This document shows positions 31,034-36,525 of a DNA stretch of 36,525 nucleotides, one piece after another. Made by a program: the position numbers and the translations under genes. Positions within the stretch are counted from its first letter, which is position 1, and every line of letters starts with the position of its first letter. Source of the DNA: an uncultured Bacilli bacterium. GTDB lineage: Bacteria; Bacillota_I; Bacilli_A; RF39; UBA660. A model generated the notes under the pieces. It was given only the letters and a program-made list of their open reading frames with translations. It was not told the origin of the DNA and made no database searches. The stretch is taken from NCBI GenBank assembly GCA_944332105.1, contig CALVJI010000001.1:1-36525 (forward strand). Direction: 5' to 3'.

Positions 31034-31576
31034 TAGTTTAAAATCTTCAATATCCGTATCAGTCATATCTTTACCATCAAAGAAAGGTTTCGGTTTTATA
31101 TGATGAAATTTAGCGATTAAATTATTAGGAAATTTTCTGATATAAGCATTTAAATCACTAACATGTTTATTATAATAAGAAATACCAGCCACGATTTTCT
31201 CATCAGCCACTTTTAAATCTTGAATAATTTCAATTAAAATTTCATTTTTATTTAATTCTTTATTATCATCATATAAAGTATCCAAAATATTTTCGGCTTC
31301 CTTTAACTTTCTTTCTAAATCAAAATTACTGATCTTTTCATCCCGTAAATTACGAAACTCCTTAAAATAATCTTTTTTATTTTTCAAAGTATTTTTAATA
31401 ATCCCATCTGCTTTTAAAATTAAATCAAATTTAAGACGTAGATCTTCATCAATTTTACTTTCTACTTTTTCAATTTTAGTTTTACTAAATTGCACATGAT
31501 TATAGATCGCAATATAAAAAATGGCAATAATTCCAAAAAGAATAATAAATAACAACATAATTGTGAACATTTCCAT
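31031..31576 (-). CDS. LemA family membrane-anchored protein
   Basis: A 181-aa protein of the LemA type: one N-terminal membrane helix (about 5-25), then a helical-bundle domain. The family pattern is seen as YNHVQFSKTKIEKVESKIDEDLRLKFDLI near 25-53 and ISYYNKHVSDLNAYIRKFPNNLIAKFHHIKPKPFF near 131-165. LemA function is unknown. The start chosen (ATG ending at 31576) has GAGGGA upstream on the minus strand; the longer in-frame ATG at 31591 would put that site inside the gene. The divergent neighbour is the MBL gene. Confidence 0.85.
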   Translation of the reverse strand: MEMFTIMLLFIILFGIIAIFYIAIYNHVQFSKTKIEKVESKIDEDLRLKFDLILKADGIIKNTLKNKKDYFKEFRNLRDEKISNFDLERKLKEAENILDTLYDDNKELNKNEILIEIIQDLKVADEKIVAGISYYNKHVSDLNAYIRKFPNNLIAKFHHIKPKPFFDGKDMTDTDIEDFKL

Positions 31577-31602
31577 TACAATATCCCTCATTTTCTATTC
31601 AA

Positions 31603-31631
31603 ATTGTATCATACTTTTAAAAACTTGAAAA
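31603..31631 (-). promoter_or_regulatory. Promoter for the LemA-like gene
   Basis: On the minus strand TTTTCA (31631-31626), 17 bases, TACAAT (31608-31603) with TG one base upstream. Confidence 0.6.
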
Positions 31632-31661
31632 TAAAATCTTTACAAAGTTCGTAAAGCAAGT
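31623..31661. promoter_or_regulatory. Inverted repeat between the divergent LemA and MBL genes
   Basis: CTTTAC (31638-31643) and GTAAAG (31651-31656) form a 6-bp palindrome half-pair, flanked by ACTTG (31623-31627) and CAAGT (31657-31661). It sits between the two outward promoters and could be an operator or just a small hairpin. Confidence 0.35.
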
Positions 31662-31717
31662 TAAAAGGACATGACAAATTAGTATAAATTATGGTATTTT
31701 TAAAATGGTGAAGAAGA

Positions 31718-32221
31718 GTGAAAGTAGAAAAAATAGTAGTCGGTGATTTAGCCGAGAATTGTTATGTAGTTATTAATGAACAGAAAGAAGCAATTATAAT
31801 TGATCCGGGAGATGAAGCTCAAAAGATTATAGATTTTTTAAAACCTTATCATGTAATCGAGATTTTAGTAACACATCATCATTTTGATCATGTTGGAGCC
31901 TTACAGGAACTAACAGATTTTTACCATGTAAATCCCAATACACCAAGTGGCAAATTTGCTTATCAAAAAATAGCAACCCCTGGTCACACGATGGACTCTG
32001 TTTCCTATTATTTTCCGGAACAAAAATGTGCATTTGTCGGCGACTTTATTTTTAAAGAAGCGATTGGCAGAACCGATTTAGGTGGTAATGATTTAGCCAT
32101 GCGAGAGTCACTACAAATGTTTTTAAAAGAGATTCCTTTAGAAACTACACTTTATCCAGGACATGGTCCTAAAACTACATTACAAGCGGAAAAACCATTT
32201 CTAGAAAGTTTATTAAAATAA
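31718..32221 (+). CDS. MBL-fold metallohydrolase, shortened form
   Basis: Metallo-beta-lactamase-fold hydrolase of the glyoxalase II-like group, with all zinc ligands visible: H53-x-H55-x-D57-H58 (THHHFDH), H90 in TPGHT, D109 in VGDF, and H149 in YPGHGP. The 167-aa protein is about 40 residues shorter than the usual 205-210. The gap falls between the HxHxDH motif and TPGHT (about 31 residues instead of the usual 65 or so), where normal members carry two strands and a helix. Catalysis should be possible, but the pocket edge must differ. GTG start at 31718 with a modest binding site (GAAGAAG). Substrate unknown. Confidence 0.85.
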   Translation: MKVEKIVVGDLAENCYVVINEQKEAIIIDPGDEAQKIIDFLKPYHVIEILVTHHHFDHVGALQELTDFYHVNPNTPSGKFAYQKIATPGHTMDSVSYYFPEQKCAFVGDFIFKEAIGRTDLGGNDLAMRESLQMFLKEIPLETTLYPGHGPKTTLQAEKPFLESLLK

Positions 32222-32223
32222 AA

Positions 32224-32247
32224 AAGAAACTTGCAAAAAAGTTTCTT
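32224..32247. terminator. Terminator between the MBL gene and gerQ
   Basis: AAGAAACTT (32224-32232) pairs with AAGTTTCTT (32239-32247). The T-run is better on the minus strand, so it mainly serves gerQ. Confidence 0.75.
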
Positions 32248-32599
32248 AATCAAAAGTATCTGAATAGTCAACGTTATAGTTGATCTTTTCATCAAACTCG
32301 ACAAAATTAACATACAGCATTCTAAGCAAATACCAATTGCCCGTATTTGGATCAGACAAGATTAAATGATCACGACCACTTTCTTCAATAATTCCTTCAT
32401 AGATGCGGTCACGCCATTCATTAGAATCTGGATAAGAAGCATAGACTTTAACTTTTTTTCCTTTGTTTAATCGCAAAATATTTTCAATTAAACTTTGTTC
32501 TAAAGGTAGAGAAGTTTGACTGCTAATGTTTCCTGGTGGCGACATTGGTGTTGTTGTCGCATTAGGAAAAGTCGGCGTATTAAAAAAACTGCCATTCAT
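32246..32599 (-). CDS. gerQ: Spore coat/germination protein GerQ
   Basis: GerQ (YwdL) is a Bacillus spore coat protein needed for the cortex hydrolase CwlJ and crosslinked by transglutaminase. This 117-aa protein has a Pro/Thr/Asn-rich N-terminal third like GerQ, then the conserved core: PLEQSLIENILRLNKGK, WRDRIYEGIIEESGRDHLILSDP, TGNWYLLRMLYVNFVEFDEKI. The match to the GerQ core is strong. I start at the ATG ending at 32599, behind GAGGTGAT on the minus strand; the in-frame GTG at 32611 lies inside that site. It is read toward the MBL gene and away from YitT. Confidence 0.88.
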   Translation of the reverse strand: MNGSFFNTPTFPNATTTPMSPPGNISSQTSLPLEQSLIENILRLNKGKKVKVYASYPDSNEWRDRIYEGIIEESGRDHLILSDPNTGNWYLLRMLYVNFVEFDEKINYNVDYSDTFD

Positions 32600-32631
32600 G
32601 AATTTTATCACCTCAATATATCTTATGTTTC

Positions 32632-32660
32632 TTGCTTTTCAAATAGAAGTTCGTTATAAT
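32632..32660 (+). promoter_or_regulatory. Promoter for the second YitT gene
   Basis: TTGCTT (32632-32637), 17 bases, perfect TATAAT (32655-32660). Confidence 0.75.
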
Positions 32661-32678
32661 TTAAAAGAGGATGATACT

Positions 32679-33572
32679 ATGGATATTGAAAAGATAAAAG
32701 AAGCTGTCATGAAAAAAGATTTTTATAAAAGATTATTTGTCATTTTATTAGGTGTTTTCTTTCTTGCTTTAACTTACAATTTATTTTTAAAACCATATAA
32801 TTTAGTAATCGGTGGAACGACAGGCCTTTCCATTGTAGTAGAACCAGTCTTTGGTTGGGATCCAACAATCTTTTTATATGTTTGTACAGCTATTTTACTC
32901 GTTTTAAGTTTGGTATTACTTGGACGCAAGAGAACGGGAATATCGATCATTGGCAGTGTGATGTATCCGGTTTTCATTACTTTAACAGAACCAATCGCAA
33001 ATTTTTTAATACCATACCTTCAATTTGATAACATGCTTTTAGTAGTGCTCGCCAGTGGCTTGCTTTATGGGCTTGGCTACGGCTTAGTTTACAAAATGGG
33101 CTTTGATACGGGTGGATCAGACATTGTCGTTCGTATTCTTAATAAATACTTACATATGCCTGAAGGAAGATGTGCTTTTTTAATTCAAAGTGTTGTCATT
33201 ATTATTGGTGGTTTTGTTTTTGGTGTCACGCAACTCATTTACGCGATTATTATTCTAATTATTTATACGAATTTAATGGATAAAATTCTAATTGGTATAT
33301 CTAATTCTAAGCTCTTTTTTGTTCATACCAAGGAACTTGAAAAAGTCAAAGACTTTATTATTAACGAATTACATACTGGTGTTTCCATTTTAGAAATGGA
33401 AGGCGGATACTCCAAAAAGAAAAGTAGCATTTTAATGTGTGTGGTTCGTAATAATGATTATTATTTATTTAAAGAAGCCATTTTAGGTGTCGATAAAGAA
33501 GCCTTTTTCGTAATCAATGACTGCTATGAAGTTCACGGTGGTGTCAAAAGACAGAATTTGCCATTTATGTAA
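32679..33572 (+). CDS. YitT family membrane protein, second copy
   Basis: A 297-aa protein with the same plan as the gene at 2655-3536: cytoplasmic start, about six helices, signatures FLKPYNLVIGGTTGLSIVVE and GFDTGGSDIVVRILNKYLHMP, and a C-terminal DUF2179-like domain (about 215-290). It is closer to the classic YitT consensus (GGTTG, DTGGSD) than the first copy, which has VNGDVSGLA and TTGGTDI. Start ATG 32679 with AAAGAGG; the longer in-frame extension crosses the gerQ start and the promoter. Two such paralogues in 36 kb suggest separate roles. Confidence 0.9.
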   Translation: MDIEKIKEAVMKKDFYKRLFVILLGVFFLALTYNLFLKPYNLVIGGTTGLSIVVEPVFGWDPTIFLYVCTAILLVLSLVLLGRKRTGISIIGSVMYPVFITLTEPIANFLIPYLQFDNMLLVVLASGLLYGLGYGLVYKMGFDTGGSDIVVRILNKYLHMPEGRCAFLIQSVVIIIGGFVFGVTQLIYAIIILIIYTNLMDKILIGISNSKLFFVHTKELEKVKDFIINELHTGVSILEMEGGYSKKKSSILMCVVRNNDYYLFKEAILGVDKEAFFVINDCYEVHGGVKRQNLPFM

Positions 33573-33592
33573 GGCTTTTTTTGTGGTATAAT
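33564..33592 (+). promoter_or_regulatory. Extended -10 promoter for ftsEX
   Basis: TGG then perfect TATAAT (33587-33592); the -35 (TTTATG, 33564-33569) is weak and overlaps the end of the YitT gene. Confidence 0.65.
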
Positions 33593-33617
33593 GAAAGAGA
33601 ATACATAGGAGGTAGTA

Positions 33618-34331
33618 ATGAAGTTAATCAAATTAGAGCATGCTTATAAGATATATAAAAATGGTACAACTGCTGTCGCTGATCTAAGTGTGTCAATTGA
33701 TAAAGGCGAATTTGTTTTCGTAATTGGTTCAACTGGATCAGGTAAATCTACATTTATTAAAATGTTGTATCGCGAAGAAAAACCTACCAAAGGAAATGTT
33801 ATTGTTGGTGGGATTAATGTCGCTCGTTTACGTAACTCAAAGGTTTATAAATTACGTCGAAAACTTGGCGTTGTTTTTCAAGATTTTAAATTGTTACCTA
33901 AATTAACAGTTTATGAAAATGTCGCATTTGCCTTAGAAACATTAGGTCTGCCAGCAAATGAAATAAGACCAAAAGTATTAAAAGCAATTGATGCCGTTGG
34001 CTTAAAAGAGAAAACACGAAATTTACCAAGTGAATTATCTGGTGGTGAACAACAACGTGTCGCGATTGCTAGAGCTATAGTAAATGATCCAAAATTATTA
34101 ATATGTGATGAACCAACTGGGAACCTAGATCCTGAAACATCTAAAGGAATCATGGCTATTTTAAATCGCATTAATAAAGAGCTGGGAACAACCATCATTA
34201 TGGCTACCCATGATAAAGAACTAGTAAATAAAATGAAAAAAAGAGTATTGATCATTGAAAATGGTGTTTTAACAAGCGACACAAAGAAAGGAAGTTATAA
34301 GGTCCATGAGAGCATTAAGAATTCTAACTAG
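33618..34331 (+). CDS. ftsE: Cell-division ATP-binding protein FtsE
   Basis: ABC ATPase that powers FtsX to activate peptidoglycan hydrolases at the septum or side wall. The 237-aa protein has Walker A GSTGSGKST (37-45), the Q-loop VVFQDF, signature LSGGEQQRVAIARAI, Walker B LLICDEPTGNLDP, and switch H in MATHDKE, all intact. Strong binding site AGGAGG before ATG 33618. It overlaps ftsX by 26 bases. Length is slightly above the usual 220-230. Confidence 0.97.
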   Translation: MKLIKLEHAYKIYKNGTTAVADLSVSIDKGEFVFVIGSTGSGKSTFIKMLYREEKPTKGNVIVGGINVARLRNSKVYKLRRKLGVVFQDFKLLPKLTVYENVAFALETLGLPANEIRPKVLKAIDAVGLKEKTRNLPSELSGGEQQRVAIARAIVNDPKLLICDEPTGNLDPETSKGIMAILNRINKELGTTIIMATHDKELVNKMKKRVLIIENGVLTSDTKKGSYKVHESIKNSN

Positions 34332-35199
34332 AAGCATTCGTGATTCTTTTAAAAGTGTTTTCCGAAACATTTCCTTATCAATGGCTTCTATCGCTTGTAC
34401 AACCATTACTTTGATTTTAGTAGCTTTATCTCTTTTCTTATCTCATAATGTTCGTGAAATTACCACGACTCTAGAACATGAATTAACTATCGTAGTCTAT
34501 CTAGATCGTGAAGTAACAGATGAACAAAAAATTGAATTAGAAAATGATCTGAAAACGATGGAAAACGTCGAAAGCTATACGATGAAAAGCAAAGAAGAAT
34601 GGAAAGCAGAAATGCAACAAGAAAATGAAACTTTAGAAACCACTTTAGATTATTTAGATGAAAATCCCCTTTTAGATTCTGTAACTGTCACGGTAGATGA
34701 TGTACGCAATTTAAGTGAAACCGCTGAAAAATTAAGGGCATATGATTTTGTTACCAGTGCTGAATATGGTGAAGGTATGGTCGAAAGTATCATTGGTATT
34801 TTTGATGCAGTGAGCCTAAGTACTTTAGTAATTGTTATTGCCCTCGTATTAGTCACGGCTTTCCTAATTAGCAATACGATTAAATTAACAATCTTTTCAA
34901 GAAGAACGGAAATTGAAATCATGCGTTTAGTAGGAGCTTCCAATACAGCGATTAAATTGCCATTCGTTTTTGAAGGTTTTATTCTTGGAGTATTAGGAAG
35001 TATAATTCCGATTGCTCTAAGTATCTATGGCTATGTGTTCTTATATAATGAAACAGGTGGTTATATTTTCACAAGAATTATTACCTTAGTAGAACCATTC
35101 CCATTTGTCTTAATCGTGTCAGTAATACTACTAGTCATTGGCTCATTAGTCGGTATGTTGGGTTCATGGCGAGCAGTTAGAAAGTATTTGAAAATATGA
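34306..35199 (+). CDS. ftsX: Cell-division membrane protein FtsX
   Basis: Membrane subunit of the FtsEX complex. The 297-aa protein has an N-terminal helix (about 22-45), a large extracytoplasmic domain (about 46-165, acidic, with VYLDREVTDEQKIELENDLKTMENV) that in homologues docks the hydrolase, and three further helices (about 170-190, 217-240, 265-287), with the conserved SRRTEIEIMRLVGAS cytoplasmic loop. The start ATG 34306 is inside ftsE with AAGGAAG upstream. The stop overlaps the M23 gene by four bases (ATGA). Confidence 0.95.
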   Translation: MRALRILTRSIRDSFKSVFRNISLSMASIACTTITLILVALSLFLSHNVREITTTLEHELTIVVYLDREVTDEQKIELENDLKTMENVESYTMKSKEEWKAEMQQENETLETTLDYLDENPLLDSVTVTVDDVRNLSETAEKLRAYDFVTSAEYGEGMVESIIGIFDAVSLSTLVIVIALVLVTAFLISNTIKLTIFSRRTEIEIMRLVGASNTAIKLPFVFEGFILGVLGSIIPIALSIYGYVFLYNETGGYIFTRIITLVEPFPFVLIVSVILLVIGSLVGMLGSWRAVRKYLKI

Positions 35200-36437
35200 T
35201 AAATAAAATAAACAAAGCAATTGCTTTATTACTAGTTGTATCATCATTTCTTTTAGCTATTCCAACTGCCATGGCCGACACGGCAGAAACATTAGGCGAA
35301 TTAAAAGCCGAATACCAAGCTAAATTGGATGAACAAGCTAAAAATGAACAAATGACAGAAGAGGCAAAAGCCCAAATTGCTCGTAATGAAGCATTAATTG
35401 ATGATGCCGAGCAAAAAATTCATGAAGCTGAAGGTGAAATGGAAGTAGCCCAACAAAATATTGATGCTTCAAATGAAAGAATCGCGGGTTTAACAGAAGA
35501 AGCAAATAATGTTCTTTTATATTTACAACAGATGCAAAGTCAAAATGCCTATGTCGAATATGTTTCAGGGGCTACGACTATCACAGAAATGATCACGCGT
35601 ATCGCAGCAGTGGAACAAATTTCGGATCATATTCAAACAACGATGAAAAACTTAGAAGAAGAAATTAAAAAAAATGAAGAGCTAAAAGTTGAATTAGAAG
35701 AAAAGAAACAAAAACTAGAGCAACAACAAGTAGAATATCAAAATACGATTAATTCATTATATGATGATATCGCTGAATACGACAAATATGCTCTCGATAT
35801 TGATACACAAGTAGCTTCTTTAAAAGACAAATTGGATAGTGCCGAAGATATGTGTGCGAAATGGGCCCCAGAAAAAGGCGATGATGCAATTATTAATGTA
35901 GATTGCGTTGAACCAGTTTATGATGAAAATGGCAATATTATTTCTATTATAAACACAGGATGGCTAAAGCCTTTAAATTCTGGTAGAATAACGAGTGAAA
36001 TTGGTTATCGCTGGGGCAGTTACCACAATGCTCTTGATATTGGAGGTAACGCCGAAGGTACACCAGTTTATGCTGCTGCAGCTGGCGTTGTTTCTGGTAA
36101 AGTATCTCGTTATCGTTGTGGTGGTAACATGTTATACATTGATGTAAATGTAAATGGAGTTGCATACACGACTTACTATTATCATTTATTAAGCTTTGCA
36201 GTAGATATAGGTGATGTTGTAACAACCGACACTGTAATTGGATATGTAGGTGGTAGCTCAACATCAACCACTCATGGTGGCTATGATAGTTGTACTACTG
36301 GTGCACACCTTCACTTTGGTGTAGCTTTAGGCTACTATAATGGGTATTCTGTTCCAAGTAGTAATGTAATTACTCCACCTGGATTCCCAAATCAATATGG
36401 TTGGCGGTTCTATACTCGTTATCAAATGTATGGGTAG
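35196..36437 (+). CDS. Coiled-coil M23 peptidoglycan peptidase, likely FtsEX-controlled
   Basis: The 413-aa order is: signal peptide (1-27, cleavage near TAMA-D), a long coiled coil (about 30-215, Gln/Glu/Lys heptads, PcsB/EnvC/CwlO-like), a linker, and a C-terminal M23 domain (about 265-385). Zinc ligands are intact: H277 and D281 in HNALDIGG, and H371-L-H373 in AHLHFG. In EnvC the M23 domain is inactive and only activates amidases; here it looks catalytically competent. Overlap with ftsX and the coiled coil make it the probable effector of this FtsEX, cutting peptide crosslinks during division. The gene ends 12 bases before the end repeat. Confidence 0.92.
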   Translation: MINKINKAIALLLVVSSFLLAIPTAMADTAETLGELKAEYQAKLDEQAKNEQMTEEAKAQIARNEALIDDAEQKIHEAEGEMEVAQQNIDASNERIAGLTEEANNVLLYLQQMQSQNAYVEYVSGATTITEMITRIAAVEQISDHIQTTMKNLEEEIKKNEELKVELEEKKQKLEQQQVEYQNTINSLYDDIAEYDKYALDIDTQVASLKDKLDSAEDMCAKWAPEKGDDAIINVDCVEPVYDENGNIISIINTGWLKPLNSGRITSEIGYRWGSYHNALDIGGNAEGTPVYAAAAGVVSGKVSRYRCGGNMLYIDVNVNGVAYTTYYYHLLSFAVDIGDVVTTDTVIGYVGGSSTSTTHGGYDSCTTGAHLHFGVALGYYNGYSVPSSNVITPPGFPNQYGWRFYTRYQMYG

Positions 36438-36448
36438 ATCAAAAAAGA

Positions 36449-36523
36449 GTTACAATTCACAGCCACTTGAAAAAGTAGTGATCACTCACTATCTTTTTTT
36501 AAGGCTAAAATCTCTTCTAAAGT
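36449..36523. repeat. Right copy of the 75-bp inverted repeat
   Basis: Reverse complement of 2-76 with one mismatch. It includes the end GTTACAATTCACAGCC (36449-36464), the hairpin terminator and the truncated reading frame. Confidence 0.85.
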
Positions 36524-36525
36524 GT
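36482..36525 (-). CDS. 3' end of a repeated gene truncated by the right edge
   Basis: On the minus strand the last 13 codons read TLEEILALKKDSE followed by TGA (36484-36482). It is the paralogue of the frame at 1-43. Confidence 0.5.
   Translation of the reverse strand, partial: TLEEILALKKDSE

Noticed and set aside
32600..32625. CATAAGATA on the minus strand before gerQ, like a SigK/SigE -10
   Set aside because: It fits CATANNNTA, but there is no -35 at the right distance and the leader would be too short, so it may be chance.
33555..33582. Possible terminator after the second YitT gene (GCC...GGC then T-run)
   Set aside because: The stem is only three or four pairs; too weak to call, so read-through into ftsE is possible.
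33911..34282. 123-aa open frame on the minus strand
   Set aside because: Antisense to the conserved ATPase motifs of ftsE; no start signals.
1..36525. Complete linear plasmid or phage with terminal inverted repeats
   Set aside because: The gene content is chromosomal housekeeping, and the repeats contain a gene cut off by the window edge, so they are ends of a repeated element, not telomeres.

Overview
The window is a 36.5 kb piece of chromosome from a low-GC (AT-rich), walled member of the Bacillota. I would place it in or near the Bacilli, possibly one of the uncultured gut lineages close to the Mollicutes; that placement is an inference from gene content and order. UGA is a stop codon here: several genes end in TGA, and prfB (release factor 2) carries the classic UGA-dependent frameshift. 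So this is not a Mycoplasma-type code. Gene order repeats blocks that lie near the replication origin in Bacillus: tilS-ftsH; parA-parB-MscS-DUF951-(AbgT)-ychF; and rlmB-sigH-like-...-secE-nusG. No rRNA, tRNA, CRISPR array or parS site was found.

Layout. 1-76: the 3' end of a repeated gene with its own terminator, present again in inverted orientation at 36449-36523. 142-6915: a hypothetical, exoA, prfB, a YitT-type membrane protein, tilS, ftsH. 7106-13079: a hypothetical, then parA-parB-mscS-DUF951-abgT-ychF-DUF1653, closely packed. 13192-16756: BI-1/YccA protein, two unknowns, a SPL-family radical SAM protein, and two small genes of which one is a CotF-like spore coat protein. 16817-20918: a 44-aa membrane peptide, a thioredoxin-fold membrane protein with a Lys/Thr-rich tail, a DUF308 protein on the minus strand, a large coiled-coil protein overlapping a HAAS-type membrane protein, and a minus-strand HTH gene with an in-frame stop. 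21025-26245: typA, then a membrane-anchored unknown, a two-sensor-domain protein with a degenerate GGDEF, and YihY. 26448-30995: rlmB, a SigH-like sigma factor, an unknown, a large secreted protein interrupted by a 10-G tract, secE, nusG. 31031-36437: LemA-like protein (minus), a short MBL hydrolase, GerQ (minus), a second YitT protein, and ftsE-ftsX-M23 peptidase.

How the genes work together. The window mixes core housekeeping (chromosome partition, translation quality and termination, ribosome GTPases, membrane proteolysis, transcription elongation, Sec secretion) with a cell-division module: FtsEX and an overlapping coiled-coil M23 peptidase that it most likely controls. Spore-coat homologues (GerQ, CotF-like) and a SigH-like sigma factor suggest the organism sporulates, or descends from sporulators.

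The most interesting items are: (1) a secreted protein with an FGE/C-type-lectin-like C-terminus whose frame is broken by a 10-G tract inside the signal peptide, which looks like a phase-variable locus in the OFF state; (2) an XRE-type regulator with a TAA at codon 13; (3) a GGDEF receptor reading NGNEF; (4) a structured, possibly pseudoknotted, segment after yihY; (5) a terminator that straddles the secE promoter; (6) FtsH with a SAP/Rho-N-like tail; and (7) the inverted repeats at the two ends of the window.
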